From positions 1 to 42,535 of the forward strand of contig JAETSQ010000021.1 of assembly GCA_021769525.1 (NCBI GenBank): a DNA stretch of 42,535 bases, given 5' to 3'. This DNA is from Oscillospiraceae bacterium (GTDB lineage Bacteria > Bacillota > Clostridia > Oscillospirales > Ruminococcaceae). Under the pieces are notes generated by a model. It did no database searches, had not been told where the DNA came from, and saw nothing but the letters and a program-made list of their open reading frames with translations. This document shows, piece after piece, positions 30,524 to 38,728 of this stretch (position 1 is the stretch's first letter; the number at the start of each line of letters is the position of its first letter). Position numbers and translations under genes: made by a program.

Positions 30524-31470
30524 CACGCCACCCCGCGGGCGGCCTTGACGGCACACCAGCCGTCCCGCTCCTCCACCTCGCTGACAGAGAGGCCCTGTCC
30601 CTCCAGGGCGGCCAGCACCTCTCCTTTGCGGGGGAGGATGATGCCGGAGCAGATGGCCGTACCGCCGGGCCGCAGGTGCCGGGGGAAAGTGGGGGCGATG
30701 GCGATGATGACATCGGCCACGATGTTGGCGGCGATGACATCAAAGCCGCCGCCGATCTTTTCCGCCAGCTTTTTATCGTGGACCAGCTCTCCGCAGACGG
30801 CGGTGAACCGCTCCGGGCCGAAGCCGTTGAGCAGGGCGTTTTCCCCGGCGGTGCGCACCGCCACCGGGTCGATGTCCACCCCCACCGCTTCCTTCGCCCC
30901 CAGCAGCAGGGCAGCGATGGAAAGGATGCCGCTGCCGGTCCCCATATCCAGCAGGCGGCAGCCGGGGGTGACCGTCTCCTCCAGCATCCCGGCACAGAGG
31001 CGGGTGGTGTGGTGGGTGCCGGTGCCGAAGGCCATGCCGGGGTCCAGGCGCATCACCACCTCCCCCTCCCTGGGGGCGTATTCCTCCCAGGTGGGGCAGA
31101 CCACCAGCTTTTTCCCGATGGGGGTGGGGTGGTAGTAGTCCTTCCAGGCGGTGGACCACTCCTCCTCCTTGACGGGGTCGGTATCCACCGTGTAGGGGAT
31201 GGGCTCCTGATCCAGCCGGGCGGTGAGATAGGCGATGGCCTCGGAGGGACTTTGCTCCGGGCTGATGTAGATGTGGATGATGGCGTTGTTCCGGTCCTTG
31301 GACAGAAGCTCCTCGTCGATGAGGTCGATGTGGGCGATTTTCGGGGCCTCCTCCACCAGGTCGGAGTAGTCCTCGATATAGATGCCGTAGGGCACCGCCA
31401 TCTGGGCGATGGCGGAGGCGGTGTCGATGTCCTTTGCCGGGACGGTGATCTGTACGTCGGTCCAATCCAT
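30523..31470 (-). CDS. prmA: Ribosomal protein L11 methyltransferase
   Basis: PrmA trimethylates ribosomal protein L11. This 315-aa protein has the N-terminal L11-recognition domain (TDVQITVPAKDIDTASAIAQ, EEWSTAWKDYYHPTPIGKKL). The AdoMet domain has LLDMGTGSGILSIAALLLGA, VGVDIDPVAV and FDVIAANIVADVI. Its start overlaps the stop of the HAD gene by one base (TAATG), and its stop overlaps rsmE. Translational coupling runs through the operon. Confidence 0.97.
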   Translation of the reverse strand: MDWTDVQITVPAKDIDTASAIAQMAVPYGIYIEDYSDLVEEAPKIAHIDLIDEELLSKDRNNAIIHIYISPEQSPSEAIAYLTARLDQEPIPYTVDTDPVKEEEWSTAWKDYYHPTPIGKKLVVCPTWEEYAPREGEVVMRLDPGMAFGTGTHHTTRLCAGMLEETVTPGCRLLDMGTGSGILSIAALLLGAKEAVGVDIDPVAVRTAGENALLNGFGPERFTAVCGELVHDKKLAEKIGGGFDVIAANIVADVIIAIAPTFPRHLRPGGTAICSGIILPRKGEVLAALEGQGLSVSEVEERDGWCAVKAARGVA

Positions 31471-32132
31471 TAGCGAAGCGCCTCCTGCACGAATTTTACC
31501 AGGTCCTCCGGCTTTTCCGCCGTAAAGACGGTGGGCAGGCCGTCGAGGCTCCCCGGCTCCGAAAAGCCGAAGCCGTAGGTGAGGGGCACAAAGTCCACCC
31601 CCGCCTCCAGGGCCCCCTCCCCATCGTAGCGGCTGTCCCCGATCATCACCGCCGAGGCGGGGTCCTTCCAGTGGAGCTCTCCCATCACCTGACGGATGAG
31701 GTCCGCCTTGGAGGGGTATTCGTCGCTGCCGTCGGCAATGGCGGCAAAGCGATGGGTGAGGTCAAAGCGGGCCAAAGACTTTTCCGCCATGGTGTGATGC
31801 TTCAGGGTGGCCACGGCGGCACAGGCCCCCGGTGCGGCCTCGATGGCGTCCAGTATCTCCGGGATGCCGGGGTAGACGGAAGCCTGCCCCACCCCGGTCT
31901 CGCCGTAGCACTGCCGGTAGCAGGTCACCATCTTCTGCGCCAGCTCCGGGGCGGCCCCGTGGTATTTCATAAAGGAATCCAGGAGGGGCGGGCCGATGAA
32001 CTTCCGCAGGTCCTCGTCCGAGACGGGGGGCACCCCCAGGGCCTCCTCCACGTAGCGGACGGTGCCCATGATGCCGGGGGAGGTGTCCACCAGGGTGCCG
32101 TCCAGGTCGAAGATGAAAAGGCGGTAGCTCAT
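31470..32132 (-). CDS. HAD-family phosphatase (phosphoglycolate phosphatase-like)
   Basis: This is a 220-aa HAD hydrolase with motif I FIFDLDGTLVDTS at the N-terminus, an alpha-helical cap, a motif II Thr in AAVATLKHHTM, a Lys in PSKADLIRQVM and motif IV MIGDSRYDGEGALEAG. It resembles Gph/PgmB-type enzymes, but the substrate cannot be told from sequence. The start at 32132 is supported by GGAGGGAG and overlaps the stop of the preceding flavodoxin-like gene (ATGA). Confidence 0.92.
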   Translation of the reverse strand: MSYRLFIFDLDGTLVDTSPGIMGTVRYVEEALGVPPVSDEDLRKFIGPPLLDSFMKYHGAAPELAQKMVTCYRQCYGETGVGQASVYPGIPEILDAIEAAPGACAAVATLKHHTMAEKSLARFDLTHRFAAIADGSDEYPSKADLIRQVMGELHWKDPASAVMIGDSRYDGEGALEAGVDFVPLTYGFGFSEPGSLDGLPTVFTAEKPEDLVKFVQEALR

Positions 32133-32737
32133 TTCTCGCTCCCTCCCCGGCAGAGGATGCCATAGGCGAAAGCGCAGTAGCCGGCGATGGCCTCCCGCTC
32201 CCCCTGGGTGAGCCGCTGGTCGGAAAGGTCCCCGGACCAGTGGCAGATGCCGTAGGCGGGCTGCACCGTCCCGGTGACGGTGGAGGGCACCGGGACAAGG
32301 CACATCCCCATGTGCATGGCAAAGTGGCAGAGGGCCTGGAGGCAGATGTCACAGCCCCCCTGGGGGGTGCCGGCGCTGGCGAAGCCCCCGAAGAACTTCC
32401 CTGCCAGCCGCGCCTCTGCCCAGTAGTCCACGAAGCTGTCCATAAAGACCTTCACCGGGGCGGAGACATTGCCGAAGTAGGTGGGGCTGCCCAAAAAGAG
32501 GGCGTCGCAGTCCAGCACCTGGGCGGGACTTTTCAATTCCTCTACGGATAATATCTCGCTTTTATACTCTCTGGACGCCGGGAAGGCGTCGGCGGTGGCG
32601 GCGTAGTTGGGGTCGTGGAGGCGGTAGAACAGCACCTGAGCCCCCAGGGCGGCAAAGGCGTTCCGGTATTCCTTCGCCATCAGGTAGGTGTTGGCGCAGA
32701 CGCTGTGGAACACAACGGCGATCTTGGGTGGATTCAT
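32129..32737 (-). CDS. Flavodoxin/NADPH-dependent FMN reductase family protein (WrbA-like)
   Basis: This is a 202-aa flavodoxin-fold protein and the first gene of the operon. It has a first strand and FMN phosphate-loop region (IAVVFHSVCANTYLMAKEY), CDALFLGSPTYFGNVSAPVK, and FFGGFASAGTPQGG, as in WrbA and related quinone reductases. The loop SVCANT is a variant of the classical S/TxTGNT. The Cys-rich stretch that follows (GGCDICLQALCHFAMHMGM) is unusual. The start at 32737 is supported by AAGGAGAG. Its physiological partner is unknown. Confidence 0.88.
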   Translation of the reverse strand: MNPPKIAVVFHSVCANTYLMAKEYRNAFAALGAQVLFYRLHDPNYAATADAFPASREYKSEILSVEELKSPAQVLDCDALFLGSPTYFGNVSAPVKVFMDSFVDYWAEARLAGKFFGGFASAGTPQGGCDICLQALCHFAMHMGMCLVPVPSTVTGTVQPAYGICHWSGDLSDQRLTQGEREAIAGYCAFAYGILCRGGSEK

Positions 32738-32798
32738 GGCAACGGCTCTCCTTATATTTATGATGATGGGGCTTTTTTCGCCTATCCGGGGGGGGGGA

Positions 32799-33050
32799 TA
32801 AGCCTCCCTCACCGAGGGAGGTGGCACGGCGAAGCCGTGACGAAGGGAGTCTGCTGTGCTGGGCTTCCATGAAACTCCCTCAGTCAGCCTGCGGCTGACA
32901 GCTCCCCTTTCAGGGGAACCCCTCCGTCAGCTTCGCTGACACCTCCCCTTTCAGGGGAGGCCCTGGCGAGAGCGCAAGGTTGTTCGTTCTGCCAAAGGCT
33001 CCCCTGAAAGGGGAGCTGACATTTTCCGAAGGAAAATGTCAGAGGGGTTC
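32799..33050. repeat. Dispersed repeat, family B, composite copy 2
   Basis: AAGCCTCCCTCACCGAGGGAGG opens the block near 32800, followed by GGCACGGCGAAGCCGTG. Inverted GTCAGCC-TGCG-GGCTGAC hairpins and three CTCCCCTTTCAGGGGA-type units (32901-33014) follow, with GACATTTTCC/GGAAAATGTC at 33018-33041. It looks like two or more related elements nested or fused. It fills the 333-nt gap between the flavodoxin-like gene and the NapH-like gene. No gene was found inside. Confidence 0.75.
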
Positions 33051-33070
33051 TTTTCGCCGCAGCGGAATCG

Positions 33071-33931
33071 CTACTCCCCGGACCTTCCGCAGAAGGTTCC
33101 TGCGCCTAGCGCCCCATGGGGACAAGCTCTTTTGCAGTCCCCGCAGCGGACGCAGTCGGGGCTGTTGGGGGTCTTCCAGGCGGGTATGTCCAGCTTGCAG
33201 GCCCGCTGGCAGGCGCCGCAGGCGGTGCACTTCTCCGGCTCCACCCGCATCCGCCGGAAGGCGATGGGATTGAAGAGGCCGTACACCGCCCCCAGGGGGC
33301 AGAGGTACCGGCAGAAGGGCCGCCACAGAAAGACCGAGAGGACCACCAGGAAGGCCAGCACCAGGTTCTTCCAGGCGAAGAGCCACCCCACCGTCTCCCG
33401 CAGGGCAGGGGTCAGGGAGACCAGGGGGAGGCCCGCGGTGAGGGTCCCCGCCGGACAGATGTACTTGCAGAACCAGGGCTGTCCCTGACCGATGAAATCC
33501 ACCACATAGAGGGGGAGCAGCACCACGAAGCCCAAAAGGACCAGATACCGCAGGCGGCGCAGCCACCTTTCCCCAGGGAGGGCCTTGCGCTTTTTCCCCA
33601 GGGGGATCTTATGGAGCAGGTCCTGGACCAGGCCAAAGGGGCAGAGCCAGCCGCAGACGAACCGCCCCAGCACCGCCCCCACCATCATCAGGAAGCCCAG
33701 GACGTAGAAGGAGAAGCGGTAATTCCGGCTCCCCAGCACCGCCTGGAGGGCCCCGATGGGGCAGGCCCCCAGGGCCCCTGGGCAGGAGTAACAGCTAAGA
33801 CCCGGAACGCAGAGGTTCTTCAGGGGGCCGGTGTAGATCTTTCCCTTCAGGAAGCCCGCGACGTAGCCGTTGGTGAGGGCGGCCCAGCCCGCCTGCACCC
33901 ACAGCCGCAGGCCCCCTTTCCCCCTACCCAA
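33071..33931 (-). CDS. NapH-like 4Fe-4S membrane polyferredoxin
   Basis: This is a 286-aa integral membrane electron-transfer protein. Two CxxxCP motifs face the membrane segments (CGWLCPFGLVQDLLHKIP and CRYLCPLGAVYGLFNP), as in NapH/RnfC-like quinol proteins. A C-terminal 2x[4Fe-4S] ferredoxin domain follows (CTACGACQRACK, CVRCGDCKRACP). The N-terminal CYSCPGALGACPIGAL adds more Cys. The start is probably TTG at 33931, overlapping the small upstream gene. It likely supplies electrons to the periplasmic thioredoxin-like partner encoded upstream. The last 11 codons (GAGTFCGRSGE) lie in a dispersed repeat. Confidence 0.9.
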   Translation of the reverse strand: MGRGKGGLRLWVQAGWAALTNGYVAGFLKGKIYTGPLKNLCVPGLSCYSCPGALGACPIGALQAVLGSRNYRFSFYVLGFLMMVGAVLGRFVCGWLCPFGLVQDLLHKIPLGKKRKALPGERWLRRLRYLVLLGFVVLLPLYVVDFIGQGQPWFCKYICPAGTLTAGLPLVSLTPALRETVGWLFAWKNLVLAFLVVLSVFLWRPFCRYLCPLGAVYGLFNPIAFRRMRVEPEKCTACGACQRACKLDIPAWKTPNSPDCVRCGDCKRACPHGALGAGTFCGRSGE

Positions 33932-34073
33932 TGCCGATGCACTCCAGGCAGATGTTCACCGCCTTGGTGAAGACGGTGAAGTTTTCCTCCCGGAGAAGGC
34001 CCAGGGCAAAGAACGCCCCGCCCAGGAGCAGGAGGAAGACCGCCGGAAGATTTTCCCGAAAGACACGCATCAT
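33924..34073 (-). CDS. CD1871A-family CXXC-motif small membrane protein
   Basis: This 49-aa protein begins MMRVFRENLPAVF, has one transmembrane segment (about 10-28) and ends NICLECIGIG with the CxxC motif. It fits the CD1871A family seen between TlpA-like and NapH-like genes in Clostridia. Its ATG overlaps the TlpA stop, and its stop overlaps the NapH TTG, so all three genes are translationally coupled. It presumably relays electrons or disulfides across the membrane; the exact role is unknown. Confidence 0.82.
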   Translation of the reverse strand: MMRVFRENLPAVFLLLLGGAFFALGLLREENFTVFTKAVNICLECIGIG

Positions 34074-34684
34074 TTTGCGCCCTCCCCGCTTTCCGCGGCC
34101 GCCAGCTTTTCCTCGATGATGGCCCGCCAGGAATCGGCGTCCCGGCTGCCCAGGTAGCCCTTGCCGATGAGGGCCCCGGTCTCATCCACAAAGATGGTGG
34201 TGGGGACGCTGTTCACCTGCCACAGGAGCCGGGCCGTCAGGTCCTCCGAGGGGAGGAGGTGGAGGTACTTTGCCCCGGTCTCCTCCGCGATCTGCTGCGC
34301 CAGCTCCACCTGCTCCTGGGAGACGGAGCCGTCCTGGGCCAGGGCATCGGCGACGATGCCGATGATCTGGAACCCCTGCTCGCTGTACTCCTCGTGGAGG
34401 GCGCCCAGGTCCGGCATCTCGCTCAGGCAGGGGCCGCAGAAGGTGGCCCAGACGTTTACCATCGTCACCGGGTGTCCTTCAAAGACCGCCTGGGTCACCT
34501 CGTTGCCCGCAAGGTCGCTGGCGGTGAACTCCCCCAGGATGGGGGCGGATTCCGGGGCTGCTTCCTCCTGGGAGGCAGGGGGCTGGGAGCTCTGGGGCGG
34601 CTCCTCTTTTCCGCCGCAGGCGGACAGCGGGAGCAGCAGGCAGAGGGCAAGGAGAAGGGAGAGGACTTTTGGGTAGGATCGCAA
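34070..34684 (-). CDS. TlpA/ResA-like thiol-disulfide oxidoreductase lipoprotein
   Basis: This is a 204-aa lipoprotein with a signal peptide ending LLPLSAC (lipidated Cys23), a Ser/Pro/Glu linker, then a thioredoxin fold. The active site is WATFCGPC (Cys83/Cys86), with the cis-Pro in NSVPTTIFVDETG. It acts outside the membrane, reducing disulfides. The downstream CD1871A and NapH-like proteins are likely its electron source. It starts with TTG at 34684, preceded by AAGGAGGG. Confidence 0.93.
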   Translation of the reverse strand: MRSYPKVLSLLLALCLLLPLSACGGKEEPPQSSQPPASQEEAAPESAPILGEFTASDLAGNEVTQAVFEGHPVTMVNVWATFCGPCLSEMPDLGALHEEYSEQGFQIIGIVADALAQDGSVSQEQVELAQQIAEETGAKYLHLLPSEDLTARLLWQVNSVPTTIFVDETGALIGKGYLGSRDADSWRAIIEEKLAAAESGEGAK

Positions 34685-34722
34685 GGGGGATCCCTCCTTT
34701 TCAGATAGCTTCTTTGCTTGTG

Positions 34723-34751
34723 ATTATACCGGTTCGGGCCGGGATAGTCAA
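34723..34751 (-). promoter_or_regulatory. Promoter of the TlpA-CD1871A-NapH operon
   Basis: On the minus strand, TTGACT (34751-34746), a 17-nt spacer and TATAAT (34728-34723) form a strong sigma-A promoter. Confidence 0.85.
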
Positions 34752-34793
34752 GGGCCGGGGGACGGCGCGCCGGAACGGCGCGGCTCCTTGATA

Positions 34794-34822
34794 TTTACAA
34801 ACGGCCCGGCGAATGGTAGAAT
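34794..34822 (+). promoter_or_regulatory. Promoter of fliB
   Basis: TTTACA (34794-34799), a 17-nt spacer and TAGAAT (34817-34822) lie about 62 nt before the ATG, divergent from the TlpA promoter. Confidence 0.6.
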
Positions 34823-34884
34823 AATACTGCCGCTTTGCGGCGCCATCCACCAAAAACGAGGGAACCAAAGGGGGCTTTTGCATT

Positions 34885-36141
34885 ATGGCAAGGGAGATCG
34901 AGATCCTCCGGCCGACCTTTTATAAGGAATTTTCCTGCATCGGGCCTGCCTGCACCGATAACTGCTGCCACACCTGGCGCATCGATGTGGACAAGGAGCA
35001 CTATTATATGTACCGGAAGGTGCGGGACGCCGCCTTCCGGGAGACCTGCGCCGCGGTGCTGAAGAAGAAGCGCAAGGACGCCACCGACAGCTCCTACGCC
35101 CTCCTGACCCATCCGGCGGAGGGGAAGTGCGGCTTCCAGGACGAGGACGGCGGCTGCCGCATCGTCCGCCTGCTGGGGCCCCAGGCCCTCTGCGAGACCT
35201 GCACCGTCTACCCCCGGCGGAAGGTCCAGTACCACCCCGGCGTGTGGGAGCTGTCCCTCTCCCTTTCCTGCGAGGAGGCGGCCCGGCTGGCCATCCTCTC
35301 CGGGAAGCCGGTGGAGTTTGAACGCATCCGCCGCACCATCGACCCCCAGGACCCTATGGACCGGCACCCGGCTGTCTACGCCAGCGGGAAGACCTTCCTG
35401 CCGCCGCCCGACTTCGGCCAGCCCCTCCGGCAGGCCTGCATGGACCTGATGACCGACCGCAGCCACCCCATCAAGGAGCGCATCCTGGCCATCGGTGTCC
35501 TGCTGCGCCGGGTGGGACGCCTGGTGGCCGAACAGAAGCAGGGGCAGATCCCCGCCGCCATCCAGCTGGTGACGGAGATGACCAAGACGGAGACCCTCGG
35601 AGACCTTTTCCAGAAGCCGGCCTACAATGAGGAGCTGCACCGGGGCGCCCTGGCGCTGCCTCTGGCCCATCTGATGCAGGTGGGCCGCAAGCCCATCTTC
35701 CGCCATATCCAGGAGCTCCTTGCCCCCTACTGCGTCTTTGACGCAGAGGACAACAGCTACACCGCCAAGGAGGGGGCTCTGGCCTTCCTGCTGCAGATCA
35801 CAAAGGAGAAGGCCGACCCCGTCCTGGCGGAATTGGAGCAGGGGGCGGAGAATTACTTCACCTGCTATATGTTTTCCAGCATCTTCCCCATGTACCATGT
35901 GGCCCGCGGCCTCTCCCCGGAGGAGTGTGCCGTCCTGCTGGCGGAGCAGTACGCCCTGCTGCGGATCCTCCTGGCCACCCTGGAGGAACGGGAAGGGGAG
36001 AGCTCCGAAGAGCGGCTGGTGCGGGCGGTGGTGGCTTTGGCCCGGATCACCCAGCACAGCAACGTGGTGAAGACCTTCCATGAGCTGGCGGGGCTGGCCG
36101 GCCTGGACAGCCTGGCCCACGCCATGTACCTGCTTTACTGA
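34885..36141 (+). CDS. FliB-family (flagellin lysine-N-methylase-like) protein
   Basis: This is a 418-aa protein of the FliB family. The N-terminal Cys cluster CIGPACTDNCCHTW, then CGFQDEDGGCRI and LCETCTVYPRR, are hallmarks and probably bind a metal cluster. FliB methylates surface lysines of flagellin in Salmonella, but many Clostridia carry homologues away from flagellar genes. None is in this window, so the substrate here is open. Its own promoter lies upstream, and it is followed 44 nt on by the MBOAT gene. Confidence 0.88.
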   Translation: MAREIEILRPTFYKEFSCIGPACTDNCCHTWRIDVDKEHYYMYRKVRDAAFRETCAAVLKKKRKDATDSSYALLTHPAEGKCGFQDEDGGCRIVRLLGPQALCETCTVYPRRKVQYHPGVWELSLSLSCEEAARLAILSGKPVEFERIRRTIDPQDPMDRHPAVYASGKTFLPPPDFGQPLRQACMDLMTDRSHPIKERILAIGVLLRRVGRLVAEQKQGQIPAAIQLVTEMTKTETLGDLFQKPAYNEELHRGALALPLAHLMQVGRKPIFRHIQELLAPYCVFDAEDNSYTAKEGALAFLLQITKEKADPVLAELEQGAENYFTCYMFSSIFPMYHVARGLSPEECAVLLAEQYALLRILLATLEEREGESSEERLVRAVVALARITQHSNVVKTFHELAGLAGLDSLAHAMYLLY

Positions 36142-36185
36142 CCCCGGCCGCCGATGGATCTCTTTGGAAAGGAGGGAGGAGCGGG

Positions 36186-37556
36186 ATGCACATATACACC
36201 CTCAGCTTCCTGCTGGTGTTCCTGCCGGTATCGGCCCTGATCTACTACGCCGTGCCGCCTCATTACCGGGTGTTCACCCTCTTTTTGGTGTCCCTCTATT
36301 TCTATGCCAGCATCTCCCCCCTGGGCCTTTTGGTGATGCTGGCCTCGGTAGGGGCGGATTACCTGATGGCAAAGCCCCTCTTCCTGTGGGGGAAGCGGGA
36401 CCGCCGGGCCACGGCGCTGCTCCTGCTGGCGGCGGCCAAGAACATCCTGCTCTTTGTCGTCCTCTCCTCCTGGAGCCAGCTGCGGGATACCGAGATGCCC
36501 ATTGGGGTGGTGGTCTACGCCTTCACCAGCCTGGGGTATCTGGTGGACCTTTACAACGGGGAGGCGGACCTTGCCGCCAGCTTCTACGAATACGGGCTCT
36601 TCTGCTGCTTCTTCGGCAAGCTCTACGTGGGGCCCATCCTGGCCTACAGCGATTTTTCCCGCCAGCTGCGGGAGTTCAGGCCCTCCCTCACGCGGGTGGG
36701 CGGGGGAGTGGTGCTCCTCCTCCACGGCCTGGCCAAAAAGGTGATCCTGGCGGATGCCCTGGAGGTGCTCACCCGGCAGCTTCGGGAGATCCCCTACCTG
36801 GATAAGACGGTGCTCTCGGTGTGGCTGCTCATCATCTGCTCCATCTTCCAGATCTACTACACCCTCTCCGGCTACAGCGATATGGCGCGGGGGATCGGGG
36901 GGATCTTCGGTCTGGAGCTGCCGGAGAACTTCCACTACCCCCTCCAGGCGGAATCGGTCACCGATTTCTTCTCCCGCTTCAACATCTCCGCCAACCGCTT
37001 TGTGCGCAAATACGTCTACGGGGCCCTGGGGGCGGAGGACAACGGCCCCCTGGCCACCACCCTCAATATCATGCTCATCACCATGCTCATGGGCCTGTGG
37101 TACGGCATCCGCCTCAACTACCTGGTGTGGGGCGCCTCCCTGGGGGTGTTCATCGTGGCGGAGACCATCTGGGGGGACCGCTTCTTCACCAAGGTCCCGG
37201 TGCTGGTCCGGCGGTGCTACACCCTGGTGGTCATCATCGTCTCCTTCGCCTGGTATTCCAGCCTTTCCCTCTCCCAGGGGCTCTTCTACCTCCAGACGAT
37301 GTTCGGCCTGCGCACCTGGGAGTTGCTGCGGGGCCTGGGGGGAGGCGGCACCTACGCCATGCTCTGGAGCGGGGAGAGCCTCTACCTCCTCTCCCAGAAC
37401 TGGCTGCTGCTGGCCGCCTGCGTCCTGGGGGGCACCAATATCCTCCATGGCAATGCCCAGCGGCTCCAGCACCGGTTCCCGCGGGCGATGGAGGGGGTCT
37501 CCCTCCTGGTGAACACCCTTTTGTTCATCGGCTCCCTGGCCTTCCTGGTGGCCTAA
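36186..37556 (+). CDS. MBOAT-family membrane protein (AlgI/DltB-like) lacking the catalytic histidine
   Basis: This is a 456-aa polytopic protein with the AlgI/DltB layout: FLLVFLPVSALIYYAV at the N-terminus, VYAFTSLGYLVDLYNGE, FFGKLYVGPILAYSDF, QIYYTLSGYSDMARGIGGIFG, and DFFSRFNISANRFVRKYVY, the counterpart of DFWRRxHIS. Active MBOAT acyltransferases have GLWHG. Here it is GLWYG, with Tyr306 in place of the invariant His. The next gene encodes a DHHW partner with its own catalytic residues replaced. It therefore probably does not acylate, or works by another mechanism. Typical partners O-acylate exopolysaccharides. AAAGGAGGG precedes the ATG. Confidence 0.9.
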   Translation: MHIYTLSFLLVFLPVSALIYYAVPPHYRVFTLFLVSLYFYASISPLGLLVMLASVGADYLMAKPLFLWGKRDRRATALLLLAAAKNILLFVVLSSWSQLRDTEMPIGVVVYAFTSLGYLVDLYNGEADLAASFYEYGLFCCFFGKLYVGPILAYSDFSRQLREFRPSLTRVGGGVVLLLHGLAKKVILADALEVLTRQLREIPYLDKTVLSVWLLIICSIFQIYYTLSGYSDMARGIGGIFGLELPENFHYPLQAESVTDFFSRFNISANRFVRKYVYGALGAEDNGPLATTLNIMLITMLMGLWYGIRLNYLVWGASLGVFIVAETIWGDRFFTKVPVLVRRCYTLVVIIVSFAWYSSLSLSQGLFYLQTMFGLRTWELLRGLGGGGTYAMLWSGESLYLLSQNWLLLAACVLGGTNILHGNAQRLQHRFPRAMEGVSLLVNTLLFIGSLAFLVA

Positions 37557-37599
37557 ACAGACTCTAAAAAAGAACCCCCCGGAAAGGAGGCCCCCCGTT

Positions 37600-38727
37600 A
37601 TGTCCGGCAAAAAGAAACGAGTTTTCCCCCTGGGATTTTTGGCGGTGCTGGCCGCCATCGTCATCGCCGCCGTGGCAAAGGACCCGGCGGGGGCGGCGCG
37701 GGTGGTGCGCCAGGGCTGGGACCACCCCACCGTGCTGGGGGAGCAGCTGGAGGTCTTCCTGGGGCAGAACCTCCCCTTCCGGGAGGAGCTGCGGGGAATG
37801 GTGCTGCGCCTGCGGCTGCTGGGGGGCTCCTCGGAACAGAACGGCGTCTTTCTGGCGGGGGACGGCCTGATCCCCAACCTCACCGTCACCGGGGATACCA
37901 CCCTCCACCGGGGGAACACCCGGCAGATCCTTGCCGCCATGGAGGAGACCTCCTCCTCCGCCTACCTGATGCTGATCCCCACCGCCTGCGCCATCCGCCA
38001 GGACAGGCTGCCGGACCATGTGCCCCTCTACAACCAGCGGGGGTACATCGAGAGCACCTACAAGCAGTTCTACGGGACCGCCTCCACCGTGGACGCCTAC
38101 AACGCCCTGCTCTATTCGGACAGCGATTACCTCTACTACCGCACCGAAGATAACCTCACCTCCCAGGGGGGGTACGCCCTCTACCAGGCCCTGGCCGCCC
38201 GCCTGGGCTTTACCGCCCGGCCCCTCTCCCAGTTCGAGGTGAGCTACGATGTCCACGATTACTACGGGGACCTGTACCGGCGCTGGGGGTACGGCGGGGT
38301 GCGCCCGGACGTCATCGCCACCTACCGGGATACCCGCGGCACCGCCAGCCAGGTCCTGAACTGGCAGAGGTTCACCCAGAGGACCTACTACACCCTCTAC
38401 CCGCGGGAGGCGGCCGCCGCCGGTGAGCCTGCCGACATCATCCTGGGGGGGCAGGCGCCCCGCATCGAGATCACCACGCCGGGGCGGCGCAGCAGCTCCC
38501 TCCTGGTGCTGGGGGACCGCACCGCCCTCTCCTACCTCCCCTTCCTGGCGGGGCATTACCAGAAGATCACCTTCCTGGATTTCTCCCTCCTCACCGCCAG
38601 CGAGATCGCCGCCTTTGACCCGGACGACTACACCCAGGTGCTCTTCGCCTACTCCCTGGATACCTACCTGAACACCGAGCACCCGGCAAAGGCGGGGGAG
38701 CTGGGGCGCAGCAGCGCGGCGGAGTAG
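37600..38727 (+). CDS. DHHW/AlgJ-like protein with replaced SGNH catalytic residues
   Basis: This is a 375-aa protein with one N-terminal transmembrane segment (about 8-26) and an external SGNH-like domain. Typical DHHW proteins show YRTDHHWTS and GDS/KDS. Here the aligned segments are YYRTEDNLTSQGGY (residues 183-186 EDNL) and LLVLGDRTALSYLPF (Asp306-Arg307), so the His and Ser of the triad are both gone. The rest of the scaffold is well kept, including FREELRGMVLRLR near 65 and PFLAGHYQKITFLDFSLL. It sits 43 nt behind the MBOAT gene and is clearly its partner. It may be a non-catalytic scaffold or carbohydrate-binding protein. Confidence 0.85.
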   Translation: MSGKKKRVFPLGFLAVLAAIVIAAVAKDPAGAARVVRQGWDHPTVLGEQLEVFLGQNLPFREELRGMVLRLRLLGGSSEQNGVFLAGDGLIPNLTVTGDTTLHRGNTRQILAAMEETSSSAYLMLIPTACAIRQDRLPDHVPLYNQRGYIESTYKQFYGTASTVDAYNALLYSDSDYLYYRTEDNLTSQGGYALYQALAARLGFTARPLSQFEVSYDVHDYYGDLYRRWGYGGVRPDVIATYRDTRGTASQVLNWQRFTQRTYYTLYPREAAAAGEPADIILGGQAPRIEITTPGRRSSSLLVLGDRTALSYLPFLAGHYQKITFLDFSLLTASEIAAFDPDDYTQVLFAYSLDTYLNTEHPAKAGELGRSSAAE

Positions 38728-38728
38728 C

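Noticed and set aside
28517-31135. 872-codon open frame on the plus strand across four minus-strand genes
   Set aside because: It is the mirror of GC-rich codons in the opposite strand. The minus strand has recognised families (ABC ATPase, VanY, RsmE, PrmA) with overlapping starts and ribosome sites.
36135-37940. 601-codon minus-strand frame opposite the MBOAT gene
   Set aside because: Its composition is Glu/Gly/His-rich without domains; the plus-strand frame is a recognisable membrane protein.
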